In this document: positions 13,994 through 28,900 of the stretch, piece after piece
How positions within the stretch are numbered: the first letter of the stretch is position 1
How the letters are laid out: the number at the start of each line of letters is the position of its first letter
DNA from: Acidobacteriota bacterium
Lineage (GTDB): Bacteria > Acidobacteriota > Vicinamibacteria > Vicinamibacterales > CAVVIG01
Assembly (NCBI GenBank): GCA_025463215.1
Contig: JAOBWF010000059.1
Span: 1-42,231, forward strand
Reading direction: 5' to 3'
Length of the DNA: 42,231 nt
Notes under the pieces: generated by a model
The model's database searches: none
Told to the model about the DNA's origin: nothing
The model's input: the letters and a program-made list of their open reading frames with translations, nothing else
Program-made: the position numbers and the translations under genes

Positions 13994-16900
13994 GCGCCTT
14001 CTCCTCGGCCGTCATCCCGGCCAGGACGTTCGGATCGGTCAGGTGGACGAGCCCCTGCGCCTGCGCCTCGGCGCCGGCGGTATCACCAGGAGCGCGCTGC
14101 AGTGCGAAGTGCATGAACGTCACCGACGCTCCGGCGGGAATCGTGACCGTCCAGCGGTAATAGGTCGGGCTGAAGAACCGCTGGATGTGGATTCCGGACA
14201 CCGGCACCGGCGCGTTCAATCCGGCAAACACGTGGCCGAGCGCTGGCCGCGTCACCGGGCCGTCCTCCGACTCCGCGACCGTCGTCGCATCCGCCAGCGT
14301 GATCGCATAGGTGTTGCCCGTCGTCGTCGGATCGATCACCAGGTTGACCAGACCGCCGAGGGCGCCCTCGATCTGCACGCTTGCCGTGACCGGCGCATTC
14401 GAGGGGTTCGTCACGGTATCGAGGAACCGAGCGAAGCCGCCCGTTGTCGGCACGAACAGCTTGCGGGTCGTGATCAGCCCGCCAGGCGCGTACGGGCCGA
14501 ACACCGCCTGACGGTCGCCGATCTCGAGCCGCGACGGCGCGTTTCCAGAGAGCGAGCCGCCGTTCACGCGCAGGCTGTAGGCATCGAATCGATAGGCGCG
14601 GCTGAGAGTGCCGTCGGCGGTGCCACCCTGTTGCAGCTGGCCGGAGCAACCGGCGCTGTAGACGAACCCGTCGTCGCCGGTGAACGAGTGGCCGCATTGA
14701 TAGCCGGCGGTGCCGCGCGTGATGTTCGCCGTCAACGATCCGTCCGCGATCAGGATGCCCGCGCTCGCGCCAGAGGCGATGAAGAACTGGTCGAGCGACA
14801 CGACCGTCACGGCGCCGGCGGGCACCAATGGTTGAACGAACTGGCCGTTGCCGTCGGTGACGGTGAATGCCTGGTACGACCCCAGTGCACTCTCCGCGCC
14901 GCTGCGAATCTGCACGGAAACACCGGGCAACGGCGTCGTTCCGTCGGCATCGAACATCGTTCCGGACACGGTGCCGGTGCCCGGGAGGGCGACGTCGGCC
15001 GTGACGGTTTGACCATCCGCTTCGATGACGCCAACGGCGAGGCCGCAGGTGACGACGTCGGAGTAGACACAGCTCTGGACCGAGAAGGCTCCCGCCGGCA
15101 CGTAGGTGACGGTAAACGATCCGGCAGCCCCGGTCGTCGAATACTTGTCGCTGCCCATGGTCGCGCCCTCGCTGGAAATCACGATCTGGGCGAAGGCCGC
15201 CGGATTCCCGGCACTGTCACGGACCGTGCCGGTCACCGTGCCCGACGGTGCGAGGTGCACGTCGACGACAAACGCAGTGGTGAGGCTGCCGACAGAGCCG
15301 GCGGCGCGGCCGACCAGGATACCGTCGCTGTCCATCGCCTGAACCTCGAGCTCGCCCAGCGACAGACCCGGGATGCTGAACCGGCCGTCGTCGTGCGCGA
15401 TCGCCGACAGCTGAATCGCGAGGCCGCGCGGATCCTTCTGCACGATGTTCACGTTGGCGCCGGCGGCCGGCGAGGTCCCGCCGGCGTAGAAAACCGTGCC
15501 GTTGGCGACACCGATCGGCAGGATCAGGTCGACGATCGCCGCGCCGTTGCTGAACGAGGCGAGCTTCTCGACGGTAACCGCAGAATTGCCCGGCGCGCGC
15601 GCAATCACCTTGAACGGACTGAACGCGAGCGCGAACTGGGAGAATTGGTACGCGCCCGTGTCATCGGTGGTGGCGAAATCGATCGAGTCGTTGCTCGAAG
15701 GATCGACCAGACTCACGGATACCGACGACGCCGGCGTCACTCCGTCAGCCGTGAACACCGTGCCGGTGATGTTGCCGACGGTGGTGTCGATGACCACGTC
15801 CACGACATGCCCGTCGTCGCCGGCGCCGACAGTGCCCGTGCGGGTGACGTTCAAGATGACGTCGCCCGATTTCGACGCATACACAGTGAACGGCCCTTCG
15901 CTGACGCCGGAGACGGACGCGATCCCGTTTGCGTCGGTGCCCCCCAGGCCCAAGAACGCGTCCTGATTCTGGAAGTAAACGGTCACGCCGGGAAGCGGCG
16001 CGCCGCCGTCGCGGTGCACGGTGACCCGCACGGTGGCGTTCACGGGGAAATGGAAGTTCGCCGTCGTCAGCTGGCCGGGGGTGACGACGAACGGAGCGGT
16101 CTGCAGCGTGCGGCCGGCGCTGCTGATGAACGCCGTGTACGTGCCCGGCGCAACCGCCTCGATCGTGTAGCTGCCATCGACGGCGATCGAGGATGCCGCG
16201 ACGCTGTCGTTAGCGAAAACGATCTGAATCGTGCCGGTCCGGATCGGGGTGACACCATCCCCCTCGAATACCCTGCCGACGAGTCTTACCGCCGACGATG
16301 TCACCGCGACGTCGACCACCCGGTTGTCGTCGGTCGGCAGGATCGTGCCGGTCGCGGTGCCGATCAGCGCGGGCGCGAACACGTACACCGTGAACGGCCC
16401 TTCAGGCATGAAACTGTTGAACTGTCCGACACCATCAGCGTTCGTGAACGTGGGAAAGTGCTGTCCGTCGGCGGCGATGATGCTGAGGCTCACGCCGACC
16501 AGCGGTGAGCCGTCGAAGCGCTTGACCGTGACCCGGACGGCGGCGAACGACTTGAGCACGACATTCGCGGTGGTCGTGTTGCCGATGGTGACGACCGCGT
16601 CCGCCGAGACACCGCTGTGGCCGGCGGAGGTCGCCTGCACGGCGTAGGTGCCGGGCGCCAGCGCCACGCCCGCGAAGGTGCCGTCGCTCGCAATCGGCAC
16701 CACCAGGGTCGCGGCTGGGGAACCGCCGGTAATCGTCACCGTCCCGGCCGTCGCGAGAGCGCCCGTGCCGAACCGCACGGTGCCGCGGAGCACACCGACC
16801 GTCGTGAACGAGAGATCCTGGGTGACGCTGGTCTGACCCGGGGCGAGCGAGAGCGGGACCACCAAGGAAAGCGCGCCGGTCGTCGGATCCTTCGCCTGCA

Positions 16901-19900
16901 CCGTGAACGGGCCGCCACCCAGGGTGCTGGCGCTGTAGAAACCATTCGCATCCGCCTTCACCGTGGCGGTCGGTCTGAAGAGGGGCGAACTGCTGCCGGT
17001 GACGAGCACGAGGGCGCTCGGAACCGGCGCGACGCCGTTGGCCAGCACGCGGCCGCTCACGGTGGCAAACGGCGCGAGAGGGCTCGAGCCGTCCGCCGGC
17101 ACGGAGAAGTTACGAATCGAAGCGAGGTCATCCGGCGACAGCCCGGCGAGCGCCTCCGGCGGCACCTGCGCCAACCGTTCCGCGACGGCGCGGGCGGTCG
17201 CCGCGTCGGGCGCCACCGATACGAAGTGCATGAGCATCGCACGGCCGCCGGCCGGCACCGTCAGACCGTTCCAGCGCACGAACGGCTGCAGCAAGCCGTC
17301 GAAGGTGCTGCCCGCGCTGGCGGGAGCCAGCGCCGCGTTCGGACCCTGGAAGACGTGGGCGTCGCTGGGCGACCCGGGAGTTGCGGGCCTCTCGGTGATG
17401 TACCAGCGATCGGCATTGGTCAACGCGGCATCTCCACTCGAGGTGTCGTTGAACCCCGTCGCGTTGACCGTGCCGAACAGCTGGACGTCAACGCTGATCG
17501 GCGTCGGCGTCGGGTTGTCGAAGACTTCGAGGTAGCGGCCGTAGTACCCGGACGGATCGACATACAGCTTGCGGGTGACGTTCAGGCCCGCCAGCGTCTG
17601 CGGCGCCAGCGATCGATTGTCGAAATTCGGCACGGCGAGTTGTCGCCGATTGAGCTCGAACGTCGCACCCATGTCGCCGTTGAAGAACCTCAGCCCGGTC
17701 GCCGCCGTTCCGACGAGCATGATCGGGAAATTGAAGAAGCCGTCGGCCGGCGTGTTGCCGTTGCGCAGGCTGCCTGGCTCGCCGAACAGGTAGGTGTAGC
17801 CGTTGGCGTCCGCCAGCGGATACCCATCGGAATTGGTCAGCGCCTTCGACAACGCGAAGTCGCCGACGACACTGTCGCCGTCGTGGATCAGCACGCCCTC
17901 GAACGATCCGAAGGTGAGGCTCGGCTGGTTGGTCACCCTGAGGCGGAAGACCCCGGTGGGCACATGCGTGAACTGATAGACGCCGTCGCCGTCGGTCACC
18001 ACGCTGGCGCCGAACGAGCCGCCGAGCGTGAGGTCGAACACCAGCACGTTGACCGCCGGTGCGCCGTTCGCCAGCGTCACGCGCCCGGAGATGTTTCCGA
18101 AGGTGTCGAGGACGATCGGAACGGTCACCGTCTCCCCTTCGAGCGTCAGCGTCGCGGACGATTCGCGGGCCTGTCCCGAGCTGCCGTCGGCGCGCACGCG
18201 GAACGACCGGCCGCCGAGGATGTTCAGGCGGGTCAATTGTCCGTCGGCGGCGGTGGTGCCGATGACCGAGAACGAGTCCGGGGAATCGATGTCGCTTTCC
18301 ACGACCACGTTCGCCGCGGGCACTCCCGCAAGGGTGGTGACGCGGACGACCAGCGTGCCGACCGGCGGCAGCACCGCGGCAATCGGCACCACCTGCGCCT
18401 GCGTCGACAGTGTTCCCGGCACATCGACGCTGATGTTGCTCTGGCCGCCGGGCCGATGCGCACGGACGACGAACGAGCCGCCGGGGACATTCGGGATCGT
18501 CAGATGACCGGCCGCGTCGGTGGCGCCGGCCGAGATGAAGAATGGCTGAACGGCGGTCTGGATTTCGACGAAGGCGTTGACCGCCGGCGCGTTGTTGTTG
18601 AACGTCACCGTCAACTGCACGCTGCCGACCGGCCGCAGCGAGAGATCCAGCGTCGACGTCTGATCCTGCACCACCGTCGTCTGGCGCGTTGTCTGGAAGG
18701 ACGTGACCGGGTCGGTTGCCGCGACGGTCAATGTGCCCAGCGGGACGTCGTTGAAGCGATACACGCCGGCCGAATCGGTCTGCGTCTGCAGCACGGCGAA
18801 GGTGTTGATCGGGTCGATGCCGCGGAGCTGGACCAGGGTGCTCACGGCAGGCGCACCGAGCGCCGTCCGCACCGTGCCGGCGATCGCGCCGGTGGGCTGG
18901 ATCGTGAGGTTGACCGTCTGGGTCTGGCCGGCGTTGACGGTCGCCGCGGCCGTGCCGGTCAACTTGATCGAACCGCCCTGTGGGTGCTGAATCGACCCGG
19001 TCACCGTGACGCCGCCGGGCGGCAGGCCGCCGGCGAAGTAGGATCCGTCGCCGGCGGTCGGGAACAGGATACTGGTGTTGCCGAACTGAGCGGGGAACGT
19101 CGCGATCACCGTCGCATTCGCGGCGACAGCGCCGGACGTGCGTCGCACCGTCCCCTTGAGAATGCCGGTATTGCTGAACACGACATTGGCGACCGCCGTG
19201 GTCGCGCCGGCCGCGAAGCTCGCCGTCGTCACCGCCGACTTCAGGCTGGTGAACGGGTGGAACGCTTCGATCGTGAACGCGCCCAGCGGCACGCTGATGC
19301 TGGGACCGAACGTGAAGACGCCGGTCGCGTTCATCGCCGCGGCGTAGGTCCGGCCGAAGAAGATCACCTGGCTGCGGTAGCGGATCCCCTGCTGGAACGT
19401 TTGCGGCACCGGCGTGCTCTGATCCCCTTCGAAGACGCGGCCGGTGATTGATCCACCCAACGGCGGCAGCGGCGGCAGCGTACTGGTGCCGTCGGCGGGA
19501 ATCGCAAAGTTCTGAATCGCGCCGATTTCAGCCGGGCTGAGGCTGGCGAGCGCCTCCGCCGGCAGCTGCGCGAGCCGATCGACCGACGCCTGCAGCGCGG
19601 CGCGGCTGTACTGCTGCGCGACGAAGTGCATGAAGCCGACCGTCTGCCCGGGCTGGATGGTGACATTGCTCCACCCGTAGGTGACCTGGCCCGAGATGCT
19701 CGAGAACGGCAGGACCGCAAACGAGGCGGTCGACGCGCGCCGTGCCGCCCCGACACCGTCGAACGCGAAGCCGGCCTGCACCGGGCCGCCGATCGCCGGG
19801 TCGAAGACGTCGCCGTCGCTGCCGGTGTTCAGCGCGACCCAGCGGTCGGCCGCGTTCGGGTCGGCGACACTCAGCGCGGCATCGCCGCTCGACGTGGTCA

Positions 19901-22900
19901 GCACGCTGTTCGCGCGCACGTTGCTCTCTACGCTCACGCTGACGGTGATCGGGTTCGCGGTCGGGTTCGAGAGCAGCTCGAGGTAGCGGGCGAAGTATTC
20001 CGGCGCGACGAGCACCTTCCGGGTGACGTTGAGGCCGGCGACGTTGGTCTGCGACACCGCGATTTCGCGGCCGTTGTTCTCGGTCGTCGCGATGTTCGCA
20101 CCGGTGAAGCGGGTGGTGGCGGCGCCGACCGAGATGTCGAGGTGGGACGCGCCGCCGGGAGCGCCGAAAGCGGCCGCGGCGAACACCCCATTCAAGCCGG
20201 CGCCGATCGAGCCGTCCTTCTGGATGTCGAACGTGAACGCGTTGCCGTCGACTCTGGTCACCGGCAGGGTGATGGCGTTGCTCTTCAGCAGGATGTCGAC
20301 GGTCAACGTATCGCCGTCGTGCGCCAGCGTGGCCGCGGCTTCGCCGAGCAGACCGTGCGGCGCATCGCCGGCGCTCACCGTTAGCGGACCGACGACAACG
20401 CCCTCCGCGATGTAGAAGCCGGCGGCGTCGGTGCTCGGTCCGTAGAAGGTTCCGAAGTCCGGATCGAGGCCGTGAATCATCACGGTCAGGCTCGGCGCGC
20501 TCGAGTTGTCGGGGTTGAGCACCCGGCCGGTGACGGTGCCGAGGCCGACCAGCGTCAGATTGGCAGTGGCTACCTGCCCGCCGGCGGTGACGGCGACATT
20601 CCTCGCCACCGCGCGCTTGCGCCCTTGCGCGTCGGTGGCGGTGAGGGTCCATTGACGCAGCGTGACGTTGTCGAAGCGGTAGGCGCCGTCGGCGGGTGTC
20701 GTGACAGTGTCCGCGCACCCCTCGCACGAGACGCGGATGCCCGCGACGGGCGTCTGGCCGTCGGGCCCGGACACGGTTCCGACGATGCTGCCGGTTGGCT
20801 GGAGCTTGACGGTGATCGATTTAATTTCGTTCGGCAGCAGCGTCGTGAGCAGGCTGCCGAACAAACCGTTGGCGTTGGCGGACACCGCGATGTTCTGCGT
20901 CGCGAGCACATGCTCAACCAGGACGACGCCGTCCGCGCCGGTGGTAGCGTCGAGCGAATCGCCGCCCTGCCCGTCGGAGCTCTGGACGCCCACGAGCGCG
21001 CCGGCGATCGGATGCTGATTGGCATCGGTGACCGTGACGACCAGCGTTCCCTGCGGCAGCAGTGTCAGGTTCAGGGTAAGGACCTGCGCGTGCACCGACA
21101 GCGCGCCGAGGGCGCGCGCGATCCCGTGCGTCGCAGGCTCGTTCACGGCGATGAAGAACGATCCGAGCGGCAGGAAATCGAACGCGTAGTGTCCCGCCGC
21201 GTCGGTCTTGGCCGTCACCGTCTCGCCCGGCGCCGACACCGTGACCACGCCGCCGACGAGCGGCGTCACGCCATCGGCGCGATAAACCGTCCCTTGCAAG
21301 CCGCCCCACGTCGCCAGCCGTACGTCGACGGTGACGACCTGCAGATCCGATCCGATCGCATTGGTGACCGTGCCGACGAGATTGGTGACTGGGTCGCGCG
21401 CCTGCACGGTGAAGGACCCGACCGGCACGTTGTCGAAGCGGAACGTCCCGTCGCCGGCGGAGTTCGCGCCGACCGGCGGGGCCTGGCCGAACAGGCTGGT
21501 GGCGGTCAGGACGATCGGCACGTTCGGCGCGGGGTTGCCGGATCCGTCGCGCACCGTGCCGGCGACGATGCCGCGGCCCAGGTAGGTGACCGGCGCATCC
21601 AGGTGCTGCCCGCTCGACACGATCGCCAGCTGCGTGGTGCGGCCGCGATGGCCGGATCCGTCCGACGCTTCCACCGCGTAGGTCCCGAGCGAGACGAGCG
21701 GAAATTCGTAGGCGCCGTTCGCGTCGGTGAACACGGTCGTGAGCACGGTGAACAGGTCGGCGTTCGCGAGCAGATCGACGTGCGCCCCGGCGCCGACCGG
21801 GCTGTGGCCATCGGCGGCGAACACGATGCCGCCGATGCGGCCGGCCGTGACCACGGGAACGTTGACGTGCGCGAACCCGTTCGGCAGATTCAGCGCGCCG
21901 GTGCTGAACCCGATCAGATTGGTGGCCGGGTCCGACACCTTGATCGAGAAGCCGGTCGTCTGGAACGCCGAGGTCGCGACCCCTTCGACGAGGTAGTCGC
22001 CGTTGGCGTCGGTGATCGTGTGATGCACGGTACCGTTGCCGTCGACCACGCTCACGTCGGCGCCGAACACCGCCTGGAGCGCCGGGTTGAACACGCGGCC
22101 GCTGACGATGCCGCCGCGCACGGTGACGGTCATGCTGGCGCGCTGCACGTTGTTGACCGTCGCCGTCAGCGTGACGATGCCGCCGCTGAACGCGGTCACC
22201 GTGGCGGGCTTCACGGTCTCGCCTTCCGAGAGGAACACCGAGCTGGTCACCTGCGCGATGTTGAGGTTGGCCGACGACAGATCGACGCGAAGCCCGCCGG
22301 CAGGCGCGGCGGTCGACAGACGAACGTCGATCGCCGAGGAGTCGCCGGCGGCGATCAGCAGCGACGGCGGCAGCACCACGCTGGTCAGCGACCGCACGGT
22401 GAGCGCCAACGTCGCCGGCGCGCTCACATTGCCGAAGACGTCGGTGGCGCTGGCGGCGAGGTTGAGCACCGCGCCTTCGACGGCGCCCACGGGCACGGGA
22501 ATCTGGAAGGTGACCTGCGCGCTGTTCGAGACCGGCGACACCTGCTTGGCCTGGCTGACGGTGAAGGCGCCCTGGCCGCCGAGCGCCACCGTGGCGACGC
22601 CGGTCTCATCCTCGGCCTGTGCGATCACGGTGACCGTGGCGCCCGGCACGATCTCGAGAACGCCGGTCGGCGTGTGGAGCTGCAGCGTCGGCGGGTTCAG
22701 ATCGGCGATCGGCAACAGCACCCGCGCCGCGCTCGCGGCGTTGCCGGCCGCATCGACCGCCGTGGCGTCGAGCGTCAGCGTATCGCCCGCACGCGCCGTC
22801 GCCGGCACGGTGAAGGCGAAGGAGGTCACGACGGAATTCTGCGCCGGCGACACCGTCCGCGTCTGCGTGCCGGCGAGCACGCCGCCGGTGGTGAACGTAA

Positions 22901-25900
22901 TGGAGGCGACGCCGCCGAGGTCCTGGGCCGAGATGACGGCGCTGGTCTGCTGGCCCGGTGCGACCTTCGCGCCGGTGGTGGTGCCGGTGATGGTCACGAC
23001 CGGCGCGGTCGCATCGAGCACCGAGATCGTCACCGGCGCGGCGTTGGCGACCTGCCCCTTGCTGTCGACGGCGGTGGCGTCGATCACGATCGGCGCGCCG
23101 GGCACGGCGTCGGCGGCGATGTTGAAGGCGAACGTGCGGGTCACGTCGAGGCTTGTCGGCGCAATCGTCTGGGTCGCGACGTCCTGCGGCTTGCCGGTCC
23201 GCGCCCGGTAGCCGATCTGCGCGGCGCCCAGATCGTCGGTCACGTGCACCGTCACCGTGATGTGATCGCCGTTGTGGAAGCTGGCGCCCGGCGCTGGCGC
23301 GGTGATCGTCACCAGCGGCGGCGTGTCGGCGACGATCGGTACCAGGATCGCCGCGGGAGTCACGCTGCGATTGCCCGACGTGTCGGTCGCCAGCGCGGAG
23401 ATCTTGATCTGATCGCCCGGCTTGCCGAGTGCCGCGATCGCCTGGACGTTCAGGACGAACGGCGCCGTCCGCGCCGCGGCCGCCGGCTGGTCGTTGATGA
23501 AGAAGTCCACCACCGACACGTCGTGGGCGGCGCCGACGTCGGCCACGATGGTGGTGATGCCGTTCTCGATGACGGTGCCGTTTCCGCCCGCGCTCAGCGA
23601 CAGGATCTGGGGCGGCGTACGATCGAGCGTGCGGAACGAGAACTGCGCGCCCTGGGCCTGCGCGTTGCCGGCCAGATCCAGCGCCGCGCCGAGCTGCACC
23701 GTGTAGACGGTGTTCTCCTCGAGCTGCTGCGCCGGCGTGAACACGACGGTGGTGTTGCCGAAGAGGAAATCGGTGCGCCCGGCGACGCCGGCGGCGCCCT
23801 TGGCGACGGCGATCGGCGGCCCGCGGAACCTCGCCGCATCGAACGGCTCCGAATACTTGACGCGGATTACCGATGCCAGCGCGATGCCGTTGGCGTCGAT
23901 CGCGGGCGATAGATCGATCACTGCCGGCGGCGTCAGATCGACGGTGGTGAAGGTGGTGGTGAACGTCGATGGCATGACCTTGCCGACACGGTCCGTGACA
24001 CCCTGCACGCTCAGCGTGTAGCGCGTGCTCTCGCTGAGCGGCACCAGCGGCGTGAACACCGCGGTGGTGTCGCCGTCGGTCACCTGCAGGGTTCCCAACA
24101 CCGGCGACGCCGGCCCGGTCAGCTTGACGTTGGTCTGGTTGATCGTGCCCGCGGTGATCGGTTCCGAGAAGACGACCCGCACGGCCGACGCGAGCGGCAC
24201 GCCGATCGCCGAGCCGTGCGGCAGCAGCGCCGCCACCGTGGGCGCCGCCTCGTCGAGCACGAGGTCTCCAAGCGCGACGCTGTTGGCGACCTGCACGCTG
24301 CGGTGCGCGACGCCGGCGCCGACCGGATCCTCGAGATTGAGCGTGTACTGCCCGATCGGCACCGCCGGGAACGTGAAGTTTCCGTCGTTGTCGGTCACCT
24401 GGAAGATGTCGATCGGCTGCAGCACGCCCGTCTGAATCAGCTCCGCGGTGACGCGCGGCGCGCCGCCGCCGCCGGCCGACAGCGCACGGCCGGTCACGCT
24501 CGCGGTGGGCTGGAGCACGAGGCGCAACACCGGGTGATCGCCGGCGTTCAACGTTCCGGTCAGCACGCCGCTCAGGTTGCTCACGGGATCGGTGGCGCGC
24601 AGGTAATAGGTTTTCGCGGTGATGTTCAGGAACTCGAACGCGCCGTTGTCGTCGGCGAACGCGCTGCACCCGCCATTCCCGGCGCAGCCGCTGGTCGGGT
24701 AGCCGAACAGACTCAGCTGCACGCGCGGCGCGGGCCGGTTGTCGGAGAACACCACGGTTCCGCTCACCCGGCTCAAGCCGACCAGCGTCAGCGTGACGCG
24801 CGCGACATCGCCTTCGAACTGGAGCTGTCCCTCGGCGGTGGTCGCGTTGAGGCTCGCCTGTGACCTGGCGGTGATCGAGAATCGGCCGACCCGCACGTTA
24901 TCCAAGGCGAACGCGCCGTCGGGCCCGGTCTGCGCGTTGACATGGCCGGAGCCCGGCAGGTAGGAGATGCAGTTCGCCACCGGGCATACGTCCACTGCGA
25001 CGTTTGCCGCCGGCGTGCCGTCGGGATTGACGACGATGCCTTCGACGCGTCCGTGGTGCTGCTCGATCACCTGCACCACGATCGGCACGTCGACGAGCTG
25101 CCCTTCAGCCGTGAGCGTCTCGGTGACGTCGGCGTTGCCGAACGGCTCTCCCGCCGCCGCGATCGGCCGTGTCACGTTGAGATGGAAATCACCGATGGTC
25201 ACGCCCGGGAACGAGAACGTGCCGTCGACGCCGGTAGTCGTCCGCAGCAGCGGCAACGGGCGTCCGCCCGGCGAGTTCTGGGTCAGGCTGACTTCCCAGT
25301 TCTTGAGCGGCGCCAGCGATCCGGCCGCCACCACAGTGCCGGTGACCAGACCGCGCGCCGCCTCGACCACATTCACCGGCACCTGCTGATGATCGAGATC
25401 GATCCGGCCCGCGCCGAATCCGCGCCGCGCCGTCGCCGCCTCGAAGACGTCGACACGGAAGCTGCCGAGGGGGATCAGATCCTCCCGGTAGGTGCCGGCC
25501 GAATCGGTCACGCCGAAGGCGAGCGGACCACCGGACAGACACGGCGCTGCGCCGATGCCGATGAACAACGGATCGCCGACGCAGTTGCTGATCACGACCT
25601 CGGCATTCGGCACCGTCGTCACGCCGTCGGCCTGGAACACGGTGCCGAGCACGGTTCCCGAGGCGTTGAACAGGAACACGTTGATCGTGACGTTGTCGCC
25701 GTCCTTGGTCACCCTCCCGCTCGCGCGGCCGGCGAACCCGTTGCGCGGATCGGTCGCCATCACGATGACATCGCCCTCGCTGAACATGTCGCCGCCGCTC
25801 AGCACCAGGACTCCTGCCTCATCGGCCGGGCCGGTGACAACCTTCTTCGGATACGCAATCTGCGTCACCCGCACTTCCGCCTTGGGGATGACGGTCGTGG

Positions 25901-28900
25901 CATCGCTGCCGCGGACGTTGATGGTCAGCGTGCTGAGCCCGAGCAGGCGGATCGAGAAGTCGGCGACCTGACCCGGTTTGATCGCCCCGATCGTCTGCGC
26001 GGTCTTGTGCGAGTCGTTGTCGACGGCGGTCAACGTGAAGGCGCCGGCGTTGACCAGCGGCAGCAGGTAGCGGCCGTTGTCGTCCGTGATGACGGTCTCT
26101 TCCTGAATCCCCTGCGGGATGTCACGGCATGTGCCTGCGTCGACGGTGGTGTTGCCGACGGTGATGTTGCCGCTGGTGGCGCAGACCTGCTTGAAGGCGC
26201 TGGAGTTGTAGCGGACGATGACGCCGCGCGCGACCGGGGTCACACCATCGGGCTGGAACACCGTGCCCTGAATCCGGCTCGTCGCCTGCAGTCGAAGATC
26301 CACACTCACCGCGGCGCCCGCGGACGGGATGCTGCCGTCGAAGGTGATCGGATCCGGACTGAACTGGCCCGCCGCGGCGAGCGTGAAGCGGCCGACGAAG
26401 ATGTTGTTGAAGGCGAACGTGCCGGTCGTGATGTTGGTATTGGCGATCTGCACGTTGCTCACGTTGCGGAACGCGACGCCGACCAGCCCTCCCGCAACTT
26501 CAACCTGATCGCCGGAAATCCCGACCGCCGCCTGTAGCGGCGTCGTGCCGTCGGCGTCCAGGACGCGGCCGGCGACCCGCCCGCCGCCGCCGCGGAACAC
26601 GATGTCGCCGCGAATCACCTGGTTGTTGAACTTGAGGACGAGCGTTTTCACGTTGCCGTCGGAGAAGTCGGGGAGGAACGCGGACAGCCCGTATCCAGTC
26701 TCGCGGAACGGCACTTTGCCGATGGTGTAGTGACCGAGCGCATCGGTGGTCGCCACCGCCGCCACCTGGATCCTGGCGGCGTCGTCGCCGTCGAGGGTGT
26801 AGAACAGGTAGACCTTGTTGCTCGGCACCGGTGTCACGCCGTCGGCGCGGAACACCGTGCCGGCGACGGTTCCGACCGCTTCGAGGACGACCGTCACGTT
26901 GACGGTCTGGCCGGCCTGCACGATGTCGACGGTGGCCGTGCCCTTCGTCCCCAGCTGATCGCTGACCGCGACGATGTCGCGATGGCCGACGGGCACATCG
27001 ATCAGCACGAAATGTCCGGTGCCGTCCGCGGTGGCGAGACTCAGTCCGCCGCCGACCCGGGCGCCGGCGACCGGGCTGCCGCCGGCGTCGACGACGGTGC
27101 CGTTCACGGTGCCGATTCCCTGCGCCAGTAGGATGTTGGCGTCGACAACGCCGTCGGCCGGCAGCGTCACGCGCGCTTCGCCCTGCTGAAACGTGAGCTG
27201 GTCGAAGGTGACGAGGCGAATCTGACCGGCGCTGATGTGCAGGAGCTCGAACCGGCCGCCCGCATCAGTCTGGCCGACGCCGACCGGACACTCCGATTGG
27301 CCGGGCGGACACAGCACGCCGGGCTGTGAGTTGCTCTGGTAGTAGGCGACCACCGGGACCGCCGAGACGAGCGAGGTGCTGTCGGCGCGGAGCACGTGCC
27401 CGCTGGCGGTGCCGAACTTGACGGTGATCTTCGGCGCCGTCAGGCTGAACAGCGTCAGATCCCGCGCAACGCTGGCCCCGGCCAGCGGGATCAAATCGCT
27501 CGCGTTGCCCTTCGCGTTCGCCGCCAGGTTCACGCCCTCGATGAAAATATTGCCGACCGGCACGCGCGTGATCGCGAACTGTCCCGCCGCGTCGGAGGTC
27601 GCGCCGTACGAGCTCTGGTCGGTGAGGCTGGTGACCTTCACCGTCGAGTTCGGCAGCGGCGCACCATTCTCGTCCACCGTGCGCCCCTTGATCGTGCCGC
27701 GGCCGAGGAACACCACGTTGACGTTGAGACGCTGGCCATTGCGCTGGCTGGTGAAGTCGACGGAGCGGGCTTCGTCGCTGCCCGGCGTGACCGCCGTGAT
27801 GCGATTGCGGGGGGTGTTGGGCACCCAGTCCCAGCTGAATCGTCCCTGCGCGTCGGCCGATTTCGAACTGATGCCGACGAGCGCTCCGCTGCAGGGATTG
27901 GTGATCAGCAGCCGCACGTTGGCGAATGGAACCGCGGCGCCGTCGGCGCCGAGCACCTGGCCGCCGACGACCGAGGCGTCGTTCGTGACGGTGGTTTCAA
28001 TATCGAGCGTCTGCGCCGACATCGCGCGGCCGTGGCCGTCCATCACGTTCAGGACCGTCAAGTGTCGCGCCACGAACGGACCGATCGGATCGCGCAGGGC
28101 GAGGAAGGCCACCCGCCGTCCGGGCTGGAGCGCGACGCCGACGACCTGGTTGCCGTCGACCGTGAAGTTGGTGATGTTGTTCGCGCTCACCCGATCCTGG
28201 ACACTGGCGGCTGTGACCTCTTCGCTGAAGAGGACCGCGACGACACGGCCGACCGGAATGTCAGAGGTGCCATCGAAGCTGACGAGAGCCTCGCACGCCA
28301 GCACGTCCTTGTCCGCCAGCTGCACCACGCCGAGCATGTGCGGCGCGGGCGGCACGATGGCGGCATCACGGCTTGGCGCCGCCGACGACGATCCGCCCGC
28401 GATCGCCGGCAGATCCAGGAGGACGCGGTACGGCGCCGCGCCGCTGAACGGCGACGGTACGGTCGTGCCCCCGGTGAGGCCGGCAAACGCAATCTGACGC
28501 AGCCCGCCGGCGCCGTCGGGCACGATCAGACTCACGCCGAACGACCCGCCCGGCGGGACGGCGGCGACGGCGCTGAACTGCAGATGGAAATCGCCCGCCG
28601 CCGGCGCCGCCAGCACGATCATCTGGCCGGTCGTCGCTCCCGCATCGTCGACAAACGGTATGAGATCGCTGAACGGGATCTGCTTGAGGATCTTTCCCGC
28701 CGGATCCTGCCCGCCGACGCGTCTTCCCTGCGCATCGACCAGCGCCACCGTGTAAGGCAGCGGCCCGGCGTCGGACGTGACGAGAATCGACAGGTGCGGC
28801 GGTCGGTACGACACTTTTTCCGCGAACGCCTGGTGGAATGCGGTGGCGCCCTGCGCCGCGACGTCCGCAGCGAGGTGCGCGCCGACCGCAGACGCGAGCA

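Noticed and set aside
14710..27985. Repeated sequence in the giant gene considered as a CRISPR or DNA-level satellite array.
   Set aside because: The repetition is at the protein-domain level, with divergent DNA and no fixed-length spacers. No CRISPR array or cas gene is present.
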